Assembly (NCBI RefSeq): GCF_009708215.1
Contig: NZ_CP046175.1
Coordinates: 4,898,001-4,962,000, forward strand
From: Occultella kanbiaonis
GTDB lineage: Bacteria > Actinomycetota > Actinomycetes > Actinomycetales > Beutenbergiaceae
Reading direction: 5' to 3'
DNA: 64,000 nucleotides
The position numbers and the translations under genes were made by a program. Of the stretch, positions 17,570-25,850 are shown piece by piece. The stretch's first letter is position 1. Each line of letters starts with the position of its first letter. The notes beneath the pieces were generated by a model. It did not search any database and was not told the DNA's origin. It saw nothing but the letters and a program-made list of their open reading frames with translations.

Positions 17570-18850
17570 TCAGTGGTGGGGGTCGAGTCGCACGAGCCGG
17601 ACGCCGTGCGGGGGGATGGTCAGCGGTTCGGCGAGGTCGAGGACCTCGCCGCTCCAGAGGTCGGTGGCGGTGTGCGGACCGCGCACGCCGGCGGCGTCAG
17701 GACGGACGACGGCGGAACTCGCCTGATCGCCGAGGTGGAAGGCAGCCAGGTAGGTGGCTGGGGCGGGCGCCGCCGCCGCGGGCCGCGTCGCCCGGGCCGA
17801 CCACAGCACGGCGTCGCCGTCGCGCGAGACCTGGGCTCCGCCGTCGGAGTGCTTGAGGATCTCCAGCACGGCGGGATTGGTGAGCAGCGCGAGGGTATCG
17901 GCGTCCGTGGACGGCAGGTCGCCGCCGAACATGAGCGGGGACCTGCCCATCACCCACAACGTCATCAGGGTGCGGGCCTCGTCCGGGGTGAGCCGGCTCG
18001 GCCGGTCCTGGCCGCGCTCGGCGCGGATGCCGATCCGGCCGAGCGGGAGCATGTCCGCGTCCGCCCAGCCGCCCGGGCGCTGGGTCGGAGCCCACCGGGC
18101 GAGCCGTTCGAACTGGTCGTGGACGTCCTCCCAGCGGTCCCAGAGGTCGTCGCTGATGCGCCACATGGCGGCGTTGTCGCGCAGGTGGTCCAGGTGTGCG
18201 GTGTCCAGGCCGGTGCCGGGCGACAGGGACAGCACGATCGGCCGGCCGGACCGGCGGATCGCCTCGGCGTAGGCGGCGATCTCGGCGTCATGGAACGGGG
18301 CGAGCATGTCGTCCGCCTTGATGAAGTCGACACCCCAGTCGGCGAACTGCGCCACCTGGCTGTCGTAGTAGGCCTGAGCGGCCGGGTGGTCGTGGTTCAG
18401 ACCGTAGTTGTCCGGGTTCCACGGGCACACGGACCCGGTGTCGGCCGCGTCGGCGGCGGTCCACTCGGTGCCGAGGATCGGCAGGTCGAGCTCGACGGCG
18501 CGGCGCGGGATGCCCCGCATGATGTGCAGCCCGAAGCTCAGCCCGAGGTCGTGGACCCGGGCGGCGAGCGGGCCGAACCCGGCGCCGTCGGCCGCTGACG
18601 GGAACCGGTTCAGCGCCGGTACCTGCCGCCCGAACGCGTCCAGCTCCACCGGCGGATCATCGTTGTAGCCACCGGCCCGCGCGGTGGGCTCGTACCACTG
18701 GATGTCCACGACCACGACGTTCCACCCGAAGGTGAGCAGGTGCGCCGCCATGAACTCGGCGTTGGCGAGCACCTCGTCCTCGGTGACGCTGGGACCGTAG
18801 CAGTCCCAGCTGTTCCACCCCATCGGGGGTGTGGTGGTGTCGACCTGCAT
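17570..18850 (-). CDS. GH27-like glycosidase (alpha-galactosidase or beta-L-arabinopyranosidase)
   Basis: The 426-residue clan D enzyme has the N-terminal PPMGWNSWD, probable nucleophile D180 in FIKAD and probable acid D234 in RISDD. The galactose-recognition motif that normally reads DDCW is DIQW here (49-52), so the second Asp, which contacts the sugar's C4/C6 region, is missing. A GH27 enzyme of Streptomyces is a beta-L-arabinopyranosidase, and arabinopyranose is galactose without C6. With abfA and arabinose genes alongside, an arabinopyranosidase role is plausible but unproven. No secretion signal. Confidence 0.82.
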   Translation of the reverse strand: MQVDTTTPPMGWNSWDCYGPSVTEDEVLANAEFMAAHLLTFGWNVVVVDIQWYEPTARAGGYNDDPPVELDAFGRQVPALNRFPSAADGAGFGPLAARVHDLGLSFGLHIMRGIPRRAVELDLPILGTEWTAADAADTGSVCPWNPDNYGLNHDHPAAQAYYDSQVAQFADWGVDFIKADDMLAPFHDAEIAAYAEAIRRSGRPIVLSLSPGTGLDTAHLDHLRDNAAMWRISDDLWDRWEDVHDQFERLARWAPTQRPGGWADADMLPLGRIGIRAERGQDRPSRLTPDEARTLMTLWVMGRSPLMFGGDLPSTDADTLALLTNPAVLEILKHSDGGAQVSRDGDAVLWSARATRPAAAAPAPATYLAAFHLGDQASSAVVRPDAAGVRGPHTATDLWSGEVLDLAEPLTIPPHGVRLVRLDPHH

Positions 18851-18923
18851 CGTTGCGCGGACCTCTCGGGTGGTTCGGACTCGGGTTGGGCTGGGTGGGA
18901 CCGGGTTGGACTGGGGCGGGACG

Positions 18924-19937
18924 TCAGTCGAGGCCGATGACGACCTTGAGACCGGTCCGCTCGGTGGCCCGGGCGAACGCGGCGGGAGCGTCGGTCAGCG
19001 GCGCGCGTTCGGAGACGAGCGAGCGCACGTCCACCAGGCCCCGCTCGACGAGCCGGATGGCACGCGGGTACATCTCCTTCATGCGGCGCACCATGACCAG
19101 GGTCAGACCCTTGCGGCGGGCGGTGCCGGCCCGGAACGACGAGGAGTCGTCGTCGGGGATGCCGCCGAGGATCACCCGGGCACCCGGCCGGGCAGCCGTC
19201 GCCGCGATGGCGATCGCGTCGTCGTTCCCGGCGATCTCGAACGCCACGTCCGCGCCGAGCCCGCCGGAACCCCAGCCCTTCCACGCGGACGCCTCGCGGG
19301 CGGCGTCGGGCGTGAGCACCTCGTCGGCGCCGTAGCGCAGCGCCGCGTCGCGGCGGTGCTCGCGCGGTTCGACGACGGCCACCCGGTCGGCACCGGCGGA
19401 CCGGGCCAGTTGCACGAGCAGCAGACCGATCGGGCCGCCGCCGACGATCACCACGTCGGCCGCGAGCGGCACGTGCGCGAGGTCCCACGCGTGCAGGGCG
19501 ACCCCGAGCGGCTCGAGCACGGCGCCGTCGGCCCCGGTTAAGGAGTCCGGGAGCGGGAACAGGCGGTTCGTGGGCCAGGAGATGTAGTCGGCCAGGCCGC
19601 CGTCGAGCTTCCCGTGGCCGGCGAAGCCGACGGTCGGGCAGAGGTTCGGGTGGCCCTCGTGGCACATCGTGCAGTTCATGCACGGGATCGCCGGGTCCAC
19701 CGCCACGCGGACGCCGTCGAGGTCCCCCGAGGCGCCGATGCCGGCGAACTCGTGGCCCGGCACGATCGGCCGGGTGAGCCGGGCGTCGCCGATGCCACCC
19801 TCGGCGAACCAGTGCAGGTCACTGCCGCACAGGCCCACGTCGGTGACCCGGACCAGCGTGTGCCCGGGCTGCACCTCGGGCAGTTCCGCCTCCTCGATCC
19901 GGAGGTCACCCACCCCATGGAGTCTGGCCAGACGCAT
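18924..19937 (-). CDS. Zinc-dependent medium-chain dehydrogenase, polyol/sugar type
   Basis: The 337-residue MDR enzyme has catalytic zinc ligands in GLCGSDLHW and VPGHEFAG, a structural zinc cluster (CMNCTMCHEGHPNLC) and the Rossmann motif VVIVGGGPIGLLL. It resembles sorbitol/threonine-type dehydrogenases. In this operon it may oxidise L-arabinitol, xylitol or a related sugar, but the substrate cannot be read from sequence. The ATG at 19937 follows AAGGAG and a second AAGG. It is the first gene of the operon with GH27 and abfA, controlled by the operator at 19999-20008. Confidence 0.85.
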   Translation of the reverse strand: MRLARLHGVGDLRIEEAELPEVQPGHTLVRVTDVGLCGSDLHWFAEGGIGDARLTRPIVPGHEFAGIGASGDLDGVRVAVDPAIPCMNCTMCHEGHPNLCPTVGFAGHGKLDGGLADYISWPTNRLFPLPDSLTGADGAVLEPLGVALHAWDLAHVPLAADVVIVGGGPIGLLLVQLARSAGADRVAVVEPREHRRDAALRYGADEVLTPDAAREASAWKGWGSGGLGADVAFEIAGNDDAIAIAATAARPGARVILGGIPDDDSSSFRAGTARRKGLTLVMVRRMKEMYPRAIRLVERGLVDVRSLVSERAPLTDAPAAFARATERTGLKVVIGLD

Positions 19938-20115
19938 CCTTGCTCTTCTCCTTCACGGTGCCGCGTGGAGCACGTCCTCGCACGCGGAATATCGGTGTTG
20001 TTAACGCTATCAGGAATGCCGAGGACCGTCGCCCCGCGAGCGTGGCGGAACTACTCGGGCCGGGCCCGGAACCGTGGCGGCACGCGTTCGGGATGAACTC
20101 CCGGTAGCTGGCCAT
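19906..20115 (-). CDS. Small ORF of unknown function, possibly a gene remnant
   Basis: A 69-codon frame begins with ATG preceded by a strong GGAGGACAC ribosome site and starts MASYREFIPNACRHGSG. It lies 53 bases after araA and overlaps the start of the dehydrogenase gene by 32 bases in another frame, and it contains the 19999-20008 operator. After about 20 residues the composition is no longer protein-like. It may be the head of a former fourth gene of the arabinose operon, truncated when the dehydrogenase promoter was created. I do not recognise a family. Confidence 0.3.
   Translation of the reverse strand: MASYREFIPNACRHGSGPGPSSSATLAGRRSSAFLIALTTPIFRVRGRAPRGTVKEKSKDASGQTPWGG
19999..20008 (-). 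promoter_or_regulatory. Operator/-10 element ahead of the dehydrogenase-GH27-abfA operon
   Basis: The minus strand carries AGCGTTAACA, with TAACAA serving as a probable -10 box. The core is identical to those at 10355-10364 and 24256-24265. No good -35 lies 17 bases upstream, so this promoter may be weak or activator-assisted. Confidence 0.6.
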
Positions 20116-20168
20116 GTGTCCTCCATCGGGCGTCGGTGCGGGCGGGGTCGAGCCCCGGCCAGTCTGCC

Positions 20169-21689
20169 CTAGAGCGTCTGGGCGAGCCGGTGGTAGGCGG
20201 CGTTCCAGCGCAGCTCCCGGGCGAAGCCGCGCACCGTGGTCTGCGCGTCGATCACCGCGAGCTCGGTGCGGGCGATCTCGGCGAAGTCCTCGAAGACCTC
20301 GAGCCCGACGGCGGTGGTCAGCACCGTGTGGTGCGCACCTCCCGCGGTGAGCCAGGCCCGCGCCGACGTGGTGAAGTCCGGGCGCGGCACCCAGACCGCG
20401 CGCGCCACCGGCAGGTTCGGCAGCTCCGCGTCCGGGCCGACGATGTCCACCTCGTTGGCCACGAGCCGGAACCGCTCGCGCATGTCCGAGAGCGCCACCA
20501 CCAGGCCCTCGCCGAGGTCGGCGTCGAAGACCAGGCGCACGGGGTCCTCGCGGTCCCCGATCCCGAGCGGGTGGATCTCCAGCCGCGGCCGGGACGTGGT
20601 CAGCGACGGGCAGACCTCGAGCATGTGCGCGCCGAGGATCTTCTGCTTGCCGGGGGTCAGCTCGTAGGTGTAGTCCTCCATCAGCGACGCGCCACCGGGC
20701 AGCCCGTGGCCCATCACCTTCGCCAGGCGCACGAGCAGGGCGGTCTTCCAGTCGCCCTCCGCGCCGAAGCCGTAGCCGGCGGCCATCAGCCGCTGCACGG
20801 CCAGGCCCGGGAGCTGACGCAGCCCGCCGAGGTCCTCGAAGTTCGTGGTGAACGCGGCGAAGCCACCCTCCTCGAGGAACGACCGCAGCCCCAGCTCCTG
20901 ACGGGCGCCGTAGCGCAGTGACTCGTGCCGTTCGCCGCCCGGCAGCAGTTCGGGTGCCACGTCGTAGATCTCGGCGTAGGTGGCGACCAGAGCGTCGACC
21001 GCGGCGTCGGCCACGGCGTCCACCCGCGCCACCAGGTCGTTCACGCCCCAGGTGTTCACCGAGACACCGAACCGCAGCTCGGCCTCGGTCTTGTCGCCCT
21101 CGGTGACGGCGACGCCACGCATGTTGTCGCCGAACCGGGCCAGCTTCATGCCCGTCAGGGCCGCCCAGCCGGCCGCCGCGCGAGCCCACGCGCCCACCTG
21201 GGCGCGGACGACGCCGTCGGACGCGTGCCCGACCACGATCTTGCGGGACACGCCCAGCCGGGCCGCCATGTAGCCGAACTCGCGGTCGCCGTGGGCCGCC
21301 TGGTTCAGGTTCATGAAGTCCATGTCGATGTCGGCCCAGGGCAGCTCGACGCCGGCCTGCGTGTGCAGGTGCAGCAGCGGGGTCCGCAGCGCGTCCAGGC
21401 CGGCGATCCACATCTTCGCCGGGGAGAACGTGTGCATCCACGTGATGACGCCGATGCAGTCGTCGTCGGCGTTCGCGTCCAGCGCGGCCCGGCGGATGGC
21501 GGCCGAGTCCTTCAGGACGGGCTTCCAGACGATCCGGACCGGGATCGACTCCGACTCCTCGAGCAGCGCCGCCACCTGCTGCGACTGCTCCGCGACCTGG
21601 GCGAGGGTCTCCTCGCCGTACAGGTCCTGGCTCCCGGTCAGGAACCAGATCTCCTTGCCCTCGAACGGGTCGGTCATATTCGTGCTCAC
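20169..21689 (-). CDS. araA: L-arabinose isomerase
   Basis: The 506-residue enzyme converts L-arabinose to L-ribulose. The start ([17 protein letters not shown]) and internal segments ([31 protein letters not shown]) are typical of AraA, and the length matches the family. The GTG at 21689 is chosen because GAGGAGG lies 7 bases before it and it overlaps the araD stop (GTGA); the ATG four codons later has no ribosome site. It is the last recognisable gene of araB-araD-araA. Confidence 0.97.
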   Translation of the reverse strand: MSTNMTDPFEGKEIWFLTGSQDLYGEETLAQVAEQSQQVAALLEESESIPVRIVWKPVLKDSAAIRRAALDANADDDCIGVITWMHTFSPAKMWIAGLDALRTPLLHLHTQAGVELPWADIDMDFMNLNQAAHGDREFGYMAARLGVSRKIVVGHASDGVVRAQVGAWARAAAGWAALTGMKLARFGDNMRGVAVTEGDKTEAELRFGVSVNTWGVNDLVARVDAVADAAVDALVATYAEIYDVAPELLPGGERHESLRYGARQELGLRSFLEEGGFAAFTTNFEDLGGLRQLPGLAVQRLMAAGYGFGAEGDWKTALLVRLAKVMGHGLPGGASLMEDYTYELTPGKQKILGAHMLEVCPSLTTSRPRLEIHPLGIGDREDPVRLVFDADLGEGLVVALSDMRERFRLVANEVDIVGPDAELPNLPVARAVWVPRPDFTTSARAWLTAGGAHHTVLTTAVGLEVFEDFAEIARTELAVIDAQTTVRGFARELRWNAAYHRLAQTL

Positions 21690-22438
21690 GCGGGGTCCTC
21701 CTCGGGCGCCAGGCCCTGTCCGTAGACGTTCTGGTAGCGGTCGTACAGCGAGTCGATGTCGGTCTGGGCGATCGCCAGCGGGTCCCCGAGCTGGCGCGAG
21801 ATGTGCACGGTGCGGGCGACCTCCTCGCACATCACGGCGGCCTTCACGGCGGCGCGGGCGTCGGTGCCGACCGTGAACGGCCCGTGGTTCCTCATCAGCA
21901 CCGCCGGCGAGCGGGACTCCCGGAGGGTCTCCACGATGCCGCGGCCGATCGAGTCGTCGCCGATCAGCGCGAACGGCCCGATCGGGATCTCACCGCCGAA
22001 CTCGTCCGCCATCATCGTGAGCACGCAGGGCACGGGCTCGCCGCGGGCGGCCCAGGCGGTCGCGTAGGTCGAGTGCGTGTGCACCACCCCGCCGACGTCG
22101 CTCAGGTGCCGGTACACGTAGGCGTGCGCGGCGGTGTCCGAGGACGGCTTCAGGTGTGCCGGGGTGCCGTCCTCGATCTTCGTGCCGTCGAGCGTACAGA
22201 CGACCATCGACTCCGGCGTGAGCTCGTCGTAGGAGACGCCGGACGGCTTGATCACGAACAGGTCGGCGCCGGCCACCCGCTCGGACACGTTGCCGGCGGT
22301 CCAGACCACGAGTTGGTAGCGGGTCAGTTCCGCGTGCAGCGCCGCCACCCGCTCCCTGGCCCGCCCGACGGCGGCGCGCACCGGTGCGGGAAGGTCCGCC
22401 AGCACGAGTGGTTGCGTCGCGTCGGTCGCGTCGGTCAT
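21686..22438 (-). CDS. araD: L-ribulose-5-phosphate 4-epimerase
   Basis: The 250-residue class II aldolase-like enzyme converts L-ribulose-5-phosphate to D-xylulose-5-phosphate. Zinc ligands are visible in [12 protein letters not shown] and LMRNHGPF, and the phosphate-binding segments WTAGNVSER and [10 protein letters not shown] are present. The ATG at 22438 overlaps the araB stop (ATGA) and its own stop overlaps araA. The order B-D-A with four-base overlaps implies a single, tightly coupled message. Confidence 0.96.
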   Translation of the reverse strand: MTDATDATQPLVLADLPAPVRAAVGRARERVAALHAELTRYQLVVWTAGNVSERVAGADLFVIKPSGVSYDELTPESMVVCTLDGTKIEDGTPAHLKPSSDTAAHAYVYRHLSDVGGVVHTHSTYATAWAARGEPVPCVLTMMADEFGGEIPIGPFALIGDDSIGRGIVETLRESRSPAVLMRNHGPFTVGTDARAAVKAAVMCEEVARTVHISRQLGDPLAIAQTDIDSLYDRYQNVYGQGLAPEEDPA

Positions 22439-24183
22439 ACCAGGTCTCCCTGCGGCTCGAGGTCGGGTGCGCCGGCCGGCTCGGCCCCGGCACCGTCGGT
22501 CGACGCGAGGGCCTGGCGGCGGATCTTCTTGAGCCGGCGCATCACGTCGTTGCCGCCGCGTCCGAAGTAGTCGTGCAGCGCGGCGTACTCCGCGTACAGC
22601 TCGCCGTAGGCGGCGGTCGCCTCCTCCTCCGGTGTGTACGCACCGGCGACCCGCCCGCCCATGACGGCCGCGGCCGCGCGCACGTCCGGGTAGGCGCCGG
22701 CCGCGACCGCGGCGTGGATCGCCGAGCCGAGCGCGGGGCCCTGCTCGGAGACGATCGTGCTCAGCGGCAGCCCGGTGACGTCGGCGTACATCTGCATGAG
22801 GAAGCGGTTCCGGAGCAGTCCGCCGGCCACGACGAGCTCGGTGATCGGCACCCCGGAGGCCGCGAACGTGTCGACGATCGTCTTGGTGCCGAACGCGGTC
22901 GACTCGAGCAGGGCGCGGTAGATGTCCTCGGGCCGCGTGGTCAGGGTCTGCCCGAGCGTGAGCCCGGACAGTTCGTGGTCCACGAGCACCGAACGGTTCC
23001 CGGAGTGCCAGTCCAGCGCGACGAGCCCGTGGCCGCCGATCGGCTGGGCGGCCGCGAGGTCGGTCAGGTAGGCGTGGATGGACTGACCCGCCGCCTCGGC
23101 CTGTGTCACGTATGCCGGCGGCACGCCGGTGGAGACGAACCAGGCGAAGATGTCCCCGACGCCGCTCTGCCCCGCCTCGTAGCCGTACAGCCCGGTGATC
23201 ACCCCGCCGTCGACGACGCCGCACATGCCCGGCACCTCGTGCAGGTTCTCGCTGTTGACGACATGGCACGTCGAGGTGCCCATGATGAGCACCATCTGGC
23301 CCGGTTCCACGGCGTTCGCGGCGGGCAGGGTGACGTGCGCGTCGACGTTCCCGACGGCCACGGCGATGCCCTCGGTCAGCCCGGTCCAGGCCGCGGCCTC
23401 TGCGGTGAGCCGACCGGCCCGCGCGCCGAGCGGGGCGATCGGCGCGTCCAGCTTGTCGGAGACGAAGGTCGCGAAGTCGGGATTGAGCGCGCCGAGGAAG
23501 TCGGCGCCCGGGTGGGCGCCGTCCTGGTAGATGCCCTTGTAGCCGACGGTGCTGGCGTCCCGGACGTAGCTGCCACCGAGCTGCCAGACGATCCAGTCCG
23601 CGGCCTCGACCCAGCGGTCCATGGCGTCGTAGATCTCGCGGTCCTCCTCGAGCACCTGGAGCGCCTTGGCGAACTGCCACTCGGAGGAGATCAGTCCACC
23701 GTACCTGGGCAGCCAGGCCTCGCCCCGCTCACGGGCGAGCTCGTTGATCCGGTCCGCGTGCGGCTGCGCGGCGTGGTGCTTCCAGAGCTTGACGTAGGCG
23801 TGCGGGCGGTCGGCGTACTGCTCGAGCTCGTTCAGCGGGGTGCCGTCGGCGAGCGTCGGGATCATCGTGCAGGCGGTGGAGTCGGTGCCGATCCCGATCA
23901 CGTCGGCCGGGTCCGCGCCGGCGGCCCTCAGTGCCTCGGGCACCGCGTTCCTGAGCACGTCGACGTAGTCCGCGGGCACCTGCAGGGCCCAGTCGGGCGG
24001 CAGCGGTTCGTCGGCCGACGCGGTCAGCGTCCGATCCATCACGGCGTGTGGGTAGGCGTACTCCGCGCTGCCGAGCTCGGCACCGTCCCTGACCCGGACC
24101 ACCACCGCCCGGCCGGACAGCGTCCCGTAGTCCACCCCGATCACCAAGGCGTCCCGGCCCTGCTCGGCCGACTGTTCGGTCAT
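22435..24183 (-). CDS. araB: L-ribulokinase
   Basis: This 582-residue FGGY-family kinase phosphorylates L-ribulose at O5. It has the N-terminal phosphate-binding GVDYGTLSGRAVV, which is characteristic of AraB, and the C-terminal FGGY-type segment ELVVAGGLLRNRFLMQMYADV. It is the first gene of the arabinose operon, about 70 bases downstream of a clear promoter/operator. D-xylulose-5-phosphate from the pathway would enter the pentose phosphate route. Confidence 0.96.
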   Translation of the reverse strand: MTEQSAEQGRDALVIGVDYGTLSGRAVVVRVRDGAELGSAEYAYPHAVMDRTLTASADEPLPPDWALQVPADYVDVLRNAVPEALRAAGADPADVIGIGTDSTACTMIPTLADGTPLNELEQYADRPHAYVKLWKHHAAQPHADRINELARERGEAWLPRYGGLISSEWQFAKALQVLEEDREIYDAMDRWVEAADWIVWQLGGSYVRDASTVGYKGIYQDGAHPGADFLGALNPDFATFVSDKLDAPIAPLGARAGRLTAEAAAWTGLTEGIAVAVGNVDAHVTLPAANAVEPGQMVLIMGTSTCHVVNSENLHEVPGMCGVVDGGVITGLYGYEAGQSGVGDIFAWFVSTGVPPAYVTQAEAAGQSIHAYLTDLAAAQPIGGHGLVALDWHSGNRSVLVDHELSGLTLGQTLTTRPEDIYRALLESTAFGTKTIVDTFAASGVPITELVVAGGLLRNRFLMQMYADVTGLPLSTIVSEQGPALGSAIHAAVAAGAYPDVRAAAAVMGGRVAGAYTPEEEATAAYGELYAEYAALHDYFGRGGNDVMRRLKKIRRQALASTDGAGAEPAGAPDLEPQGDLV

Positions 24184-24254
24184 CCCTCGGTCCTCTTTCG
24201 CGTCGTTGCCCCGAATGTCACGGGCATCCTCGCCCCGTGCACCGTATCGCGATC

Positions 24255-24283
24255 ATGTTAACGCTCACAACATGACTTGCCAA
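24255..24283 (-). promoter_or_regulatory. araB: araBDA promoter with overlapping operator
   Basis: On the minus strand TTGGCA (24278-24283) and TAACAT (24255-24260) are spaced by 17 bases. The -10 box is part of a 19-base near-palindrome (24255-24273) with arms ATGTT/AACAT and the shared core AGCGTTAACA. Its arms resemble the general AraR/LacI-type operator pattern of actinobacteria. Confidence 0.75.
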
Positions 24284-24351
24284 CCTCCGCGCGCCACGCA
24301 CTCGCGCGAGAGCGCCGAAGTGGTCGCCACGTCCGCGCTCCCGCGGGGGAC

Positions 24352-25365
24352 TCAGCGGCGCGGCGGTCCCGAGCTGGTCCGCTCCACCAGCACGGGCGCG
24401 ACCAGCTCGCGGGCCGCCGCCTCGCCACCGATCGCCGCGACCAGGGCGTCGATCGCGAGCCGGCCGAGGGCCTCGAAGTCCTGCCGGACCGTCGTCAGTG
24501 GCGGGAAGAAGTTGTCCGCGCCGACGATGTCGTCGAAGCCGACCACGGAGATCTGCCCCGGCACGTCCACCCCGGCCTCCGCGAACGCGCGCAGGACGCC
24601 GAGCGCCATCTGGTCGTTCGCCGCGAAGACCGCCGTGGGCAGGTCCTCGAGGAGCGCCCGCCCGGCCGCATACCCCGAGCCCGCGCTCCAGTCGCCGGTG
24701 AGGTCGGGCCGCGGGGCGACGTCGGCCTCACTCAGTTCCGTGTGCCAGCCACGCACCCGGGCCCTGGCGTCGAACCAGTCCTCGGGGCCGGCCAGGTGCA
24801 CCACGTCCCGGTGCCCCTGGTCGAGCAGGTAGCGGGCGACCAGTCGCGCCCCCGCCTCCTGGTCGACGGAGACCAGCGGCGGGTCGTCCGGTTCCGGCGT
24901 GAGCGAGGAGATCATCAGCAGCGGCACCTCGGCGAACGCCGCACGCGCGGCGCCGGCCACCTCGTCGCCCTGCGCGATCACGACGACGCCTTCGACGGAC
25001 TGGTCCATGAACGAGCCGAAGATCTCCTGCATCAGTTCGGGCGTGGGGTGCGGGGCCGCCGCCACGGTGACGAAGTAGCCGGCCGCCCTGGCCGTGCGCT
25101 CGAGCACCGCGAGGGTGCTCGCCGGGCCGGAGTGCACCGAGCCGCTGGTGATGATCCCGATGATGCCGGACCGGTGGGTGACCAGCGCCCGGGCAGCGCT
25201 GTTGCGTCGGTATCCGAGCTCGGCGATCGCAGCGAGCACCCGCTCGCGGGTGCTGTCCCGCACGTTCGGGTGGTCATTGAGCACACGGGACACCGTCTGG
25301 TGTGACACGCCCGCCACCCTGGCCACGTCATTCATCCCCGGACGCGTTCGACGGCTCGCCACCAT
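24352..25365 (-). CDS. LacI-family transcriptional regulator divergent from the RG-I operon
   Basis: The 337-residue regulator has helix-turn-helix NDVARVAGVSHQTVSRVLN and a ligand-binding domain. It lies between araB and the rhamnogalacturonan operon and is divergent from the latter. The adjacent perfect palindrome at 25790-25809 is its most likely target, although regulation of araBDA is also possible. The ATG at 25365 has only weak upstream purines; an internal ATG at 25335 (MNDVARV) immediately precedes the domain and could be the true start. Confidence 0.9.
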   Translation of the reverse strand: MVASRRTRPGMNDVARVAGVSHQTVSRVLNDHPNVRDSTRERVLAAIAELGYRRNSAARALVTHRSGIIGIITSGSVHSGPASTLAVLERTARAAGYFVTVAAAPHPTPELMQEIFGSFMDQSVEGVVVIAQGDEVAGAARAAFAEVPLLMISSLTPEPDDPPLVSVDQEAGARLVARYLLDQGHRDVVHLAGPEDWFDARARVRGWHTELSEADVAPRPDLTGDWSAGSGYAAGRALLEDLPTAVFAANDQMALGVLRAFAEAGVDVPGQISVVGFDDIVGADNFFPPLTTVRQDFEALGRLAIDALVAAIGGEAAARELVAPVLVERTSSGPPRR

Positions 25366-25778
25366 GCGGTTCCCAACTCCCCTTGCTTCCACTTGTGTGA
25401 GCGCGAGCCTAGACCCCACCTGACGGCGGTCGACCGGATTCCGCGACCACGCGCGATCGGCACGGCCCGTGGCAGCACCGGCCGGACGCGCCCTGGCGCC
25501 GCCTCCTGCGCGCCCGGGTCGCCGCCATGGCCCGATTCGGAGACCGCTTTCCCGCGCTCTTGACAGTGAATGCATTCAACCCTAACGTTCACGGAGTCTC
25601 GTCCGAGCGGTCTGCGAAGTAGCAGTCCGCTCCGGCCGGGTGGGGCGCTGACGCCCGATACTCGCTCGGCCCACAACTGCACCACCAAACGAAACCCGAC
25701 CCCGCCGGCTTCGGCCAGGCCACCTGCCCGCTCGGCTCCGTGCCGGCCGACCCGCAGCCGCAATTCGAGGAGAGACAC
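25366..25778. other. Regulatory intergenic region and long 5' leader of the RG-I operon
   Basis: No gene is supported in these 413 bases. They hold the start region of the LacI gene, then the plus-strand promoter at 25560-25588, followed by a leader of about 185 bases before the small ORF at 25779. I could not identify a known riboswitch fold in the leader by eye. Confidence 0.6.
25560..25588 (+). promoter_or_regulatory. Sigma-70-type promoter of the RG-I operon with palindromes
   Basis: TTGACA (25560-25565) and TAACGT (25583-25588) are spaced by exactly 17 bases. The spacer holds the perfect palindrome TGAATGCATTCA (25567-25578). The -10 box begins AACGTTCACG, which repeats a half of the operator at 25790-25809, so repressor binding here and 210 bases downstream could form a loop. 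Confidence 0.7.
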
Positions 25779-25850
25779 ATGACACCCAAATTCGTGAACG
25801 TTCACGAATGGCGTCAAGACGCGGTTCACGCACCCCCGAGCGCACCGTGA
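25779..25850 (+). CDS. 23-residue leader ORF translationally coupled to the YesL-like gene
   Basis: ATG at 25779 follows GAGGAGAGACAC, the best ribosome site in the region, and the frame (MTPKFVNVHEWRQDAVHAPPSAP) stops with TGA at 25848-25850, overlapping the GTG of the next gene (GTGA). The coding stretch contains the 20-bp operator. The peptide has no run of a single amino acid, so a classical attenuation mechanism is not evident. It could be a coupling peptide, or the relic of an older start. Confidence 0.45.
   Translation: MTPKFVNVHEWRQDAVHAPPSAP
25790..25809. promoter_or_regulatory. Perfect 20-bp palindromic operator (ATTCGTGAACGTTCACGAAT)
   Basis: The two 10-base halves are exact reverse complements and the centre is the CG typical of LacI-family operators. 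It sits about 200 bases downstream of the predicted promoter, inside the leader ORF and over an alternative ATG of the YesL-like gene, so repression could be by roadblock or by looping to the half-site at 25583-25592. The divergent LacI gene is the likely source of the repressor. Confidence 0.75.

Noticed and set aside
25595-25778. Riboswitch or attenuator in the RG-I operon leader
   Set aside because: I saw no known riboswitch core and no terminator/antiterminator pair. A covariance-model search would be needed to claim one.
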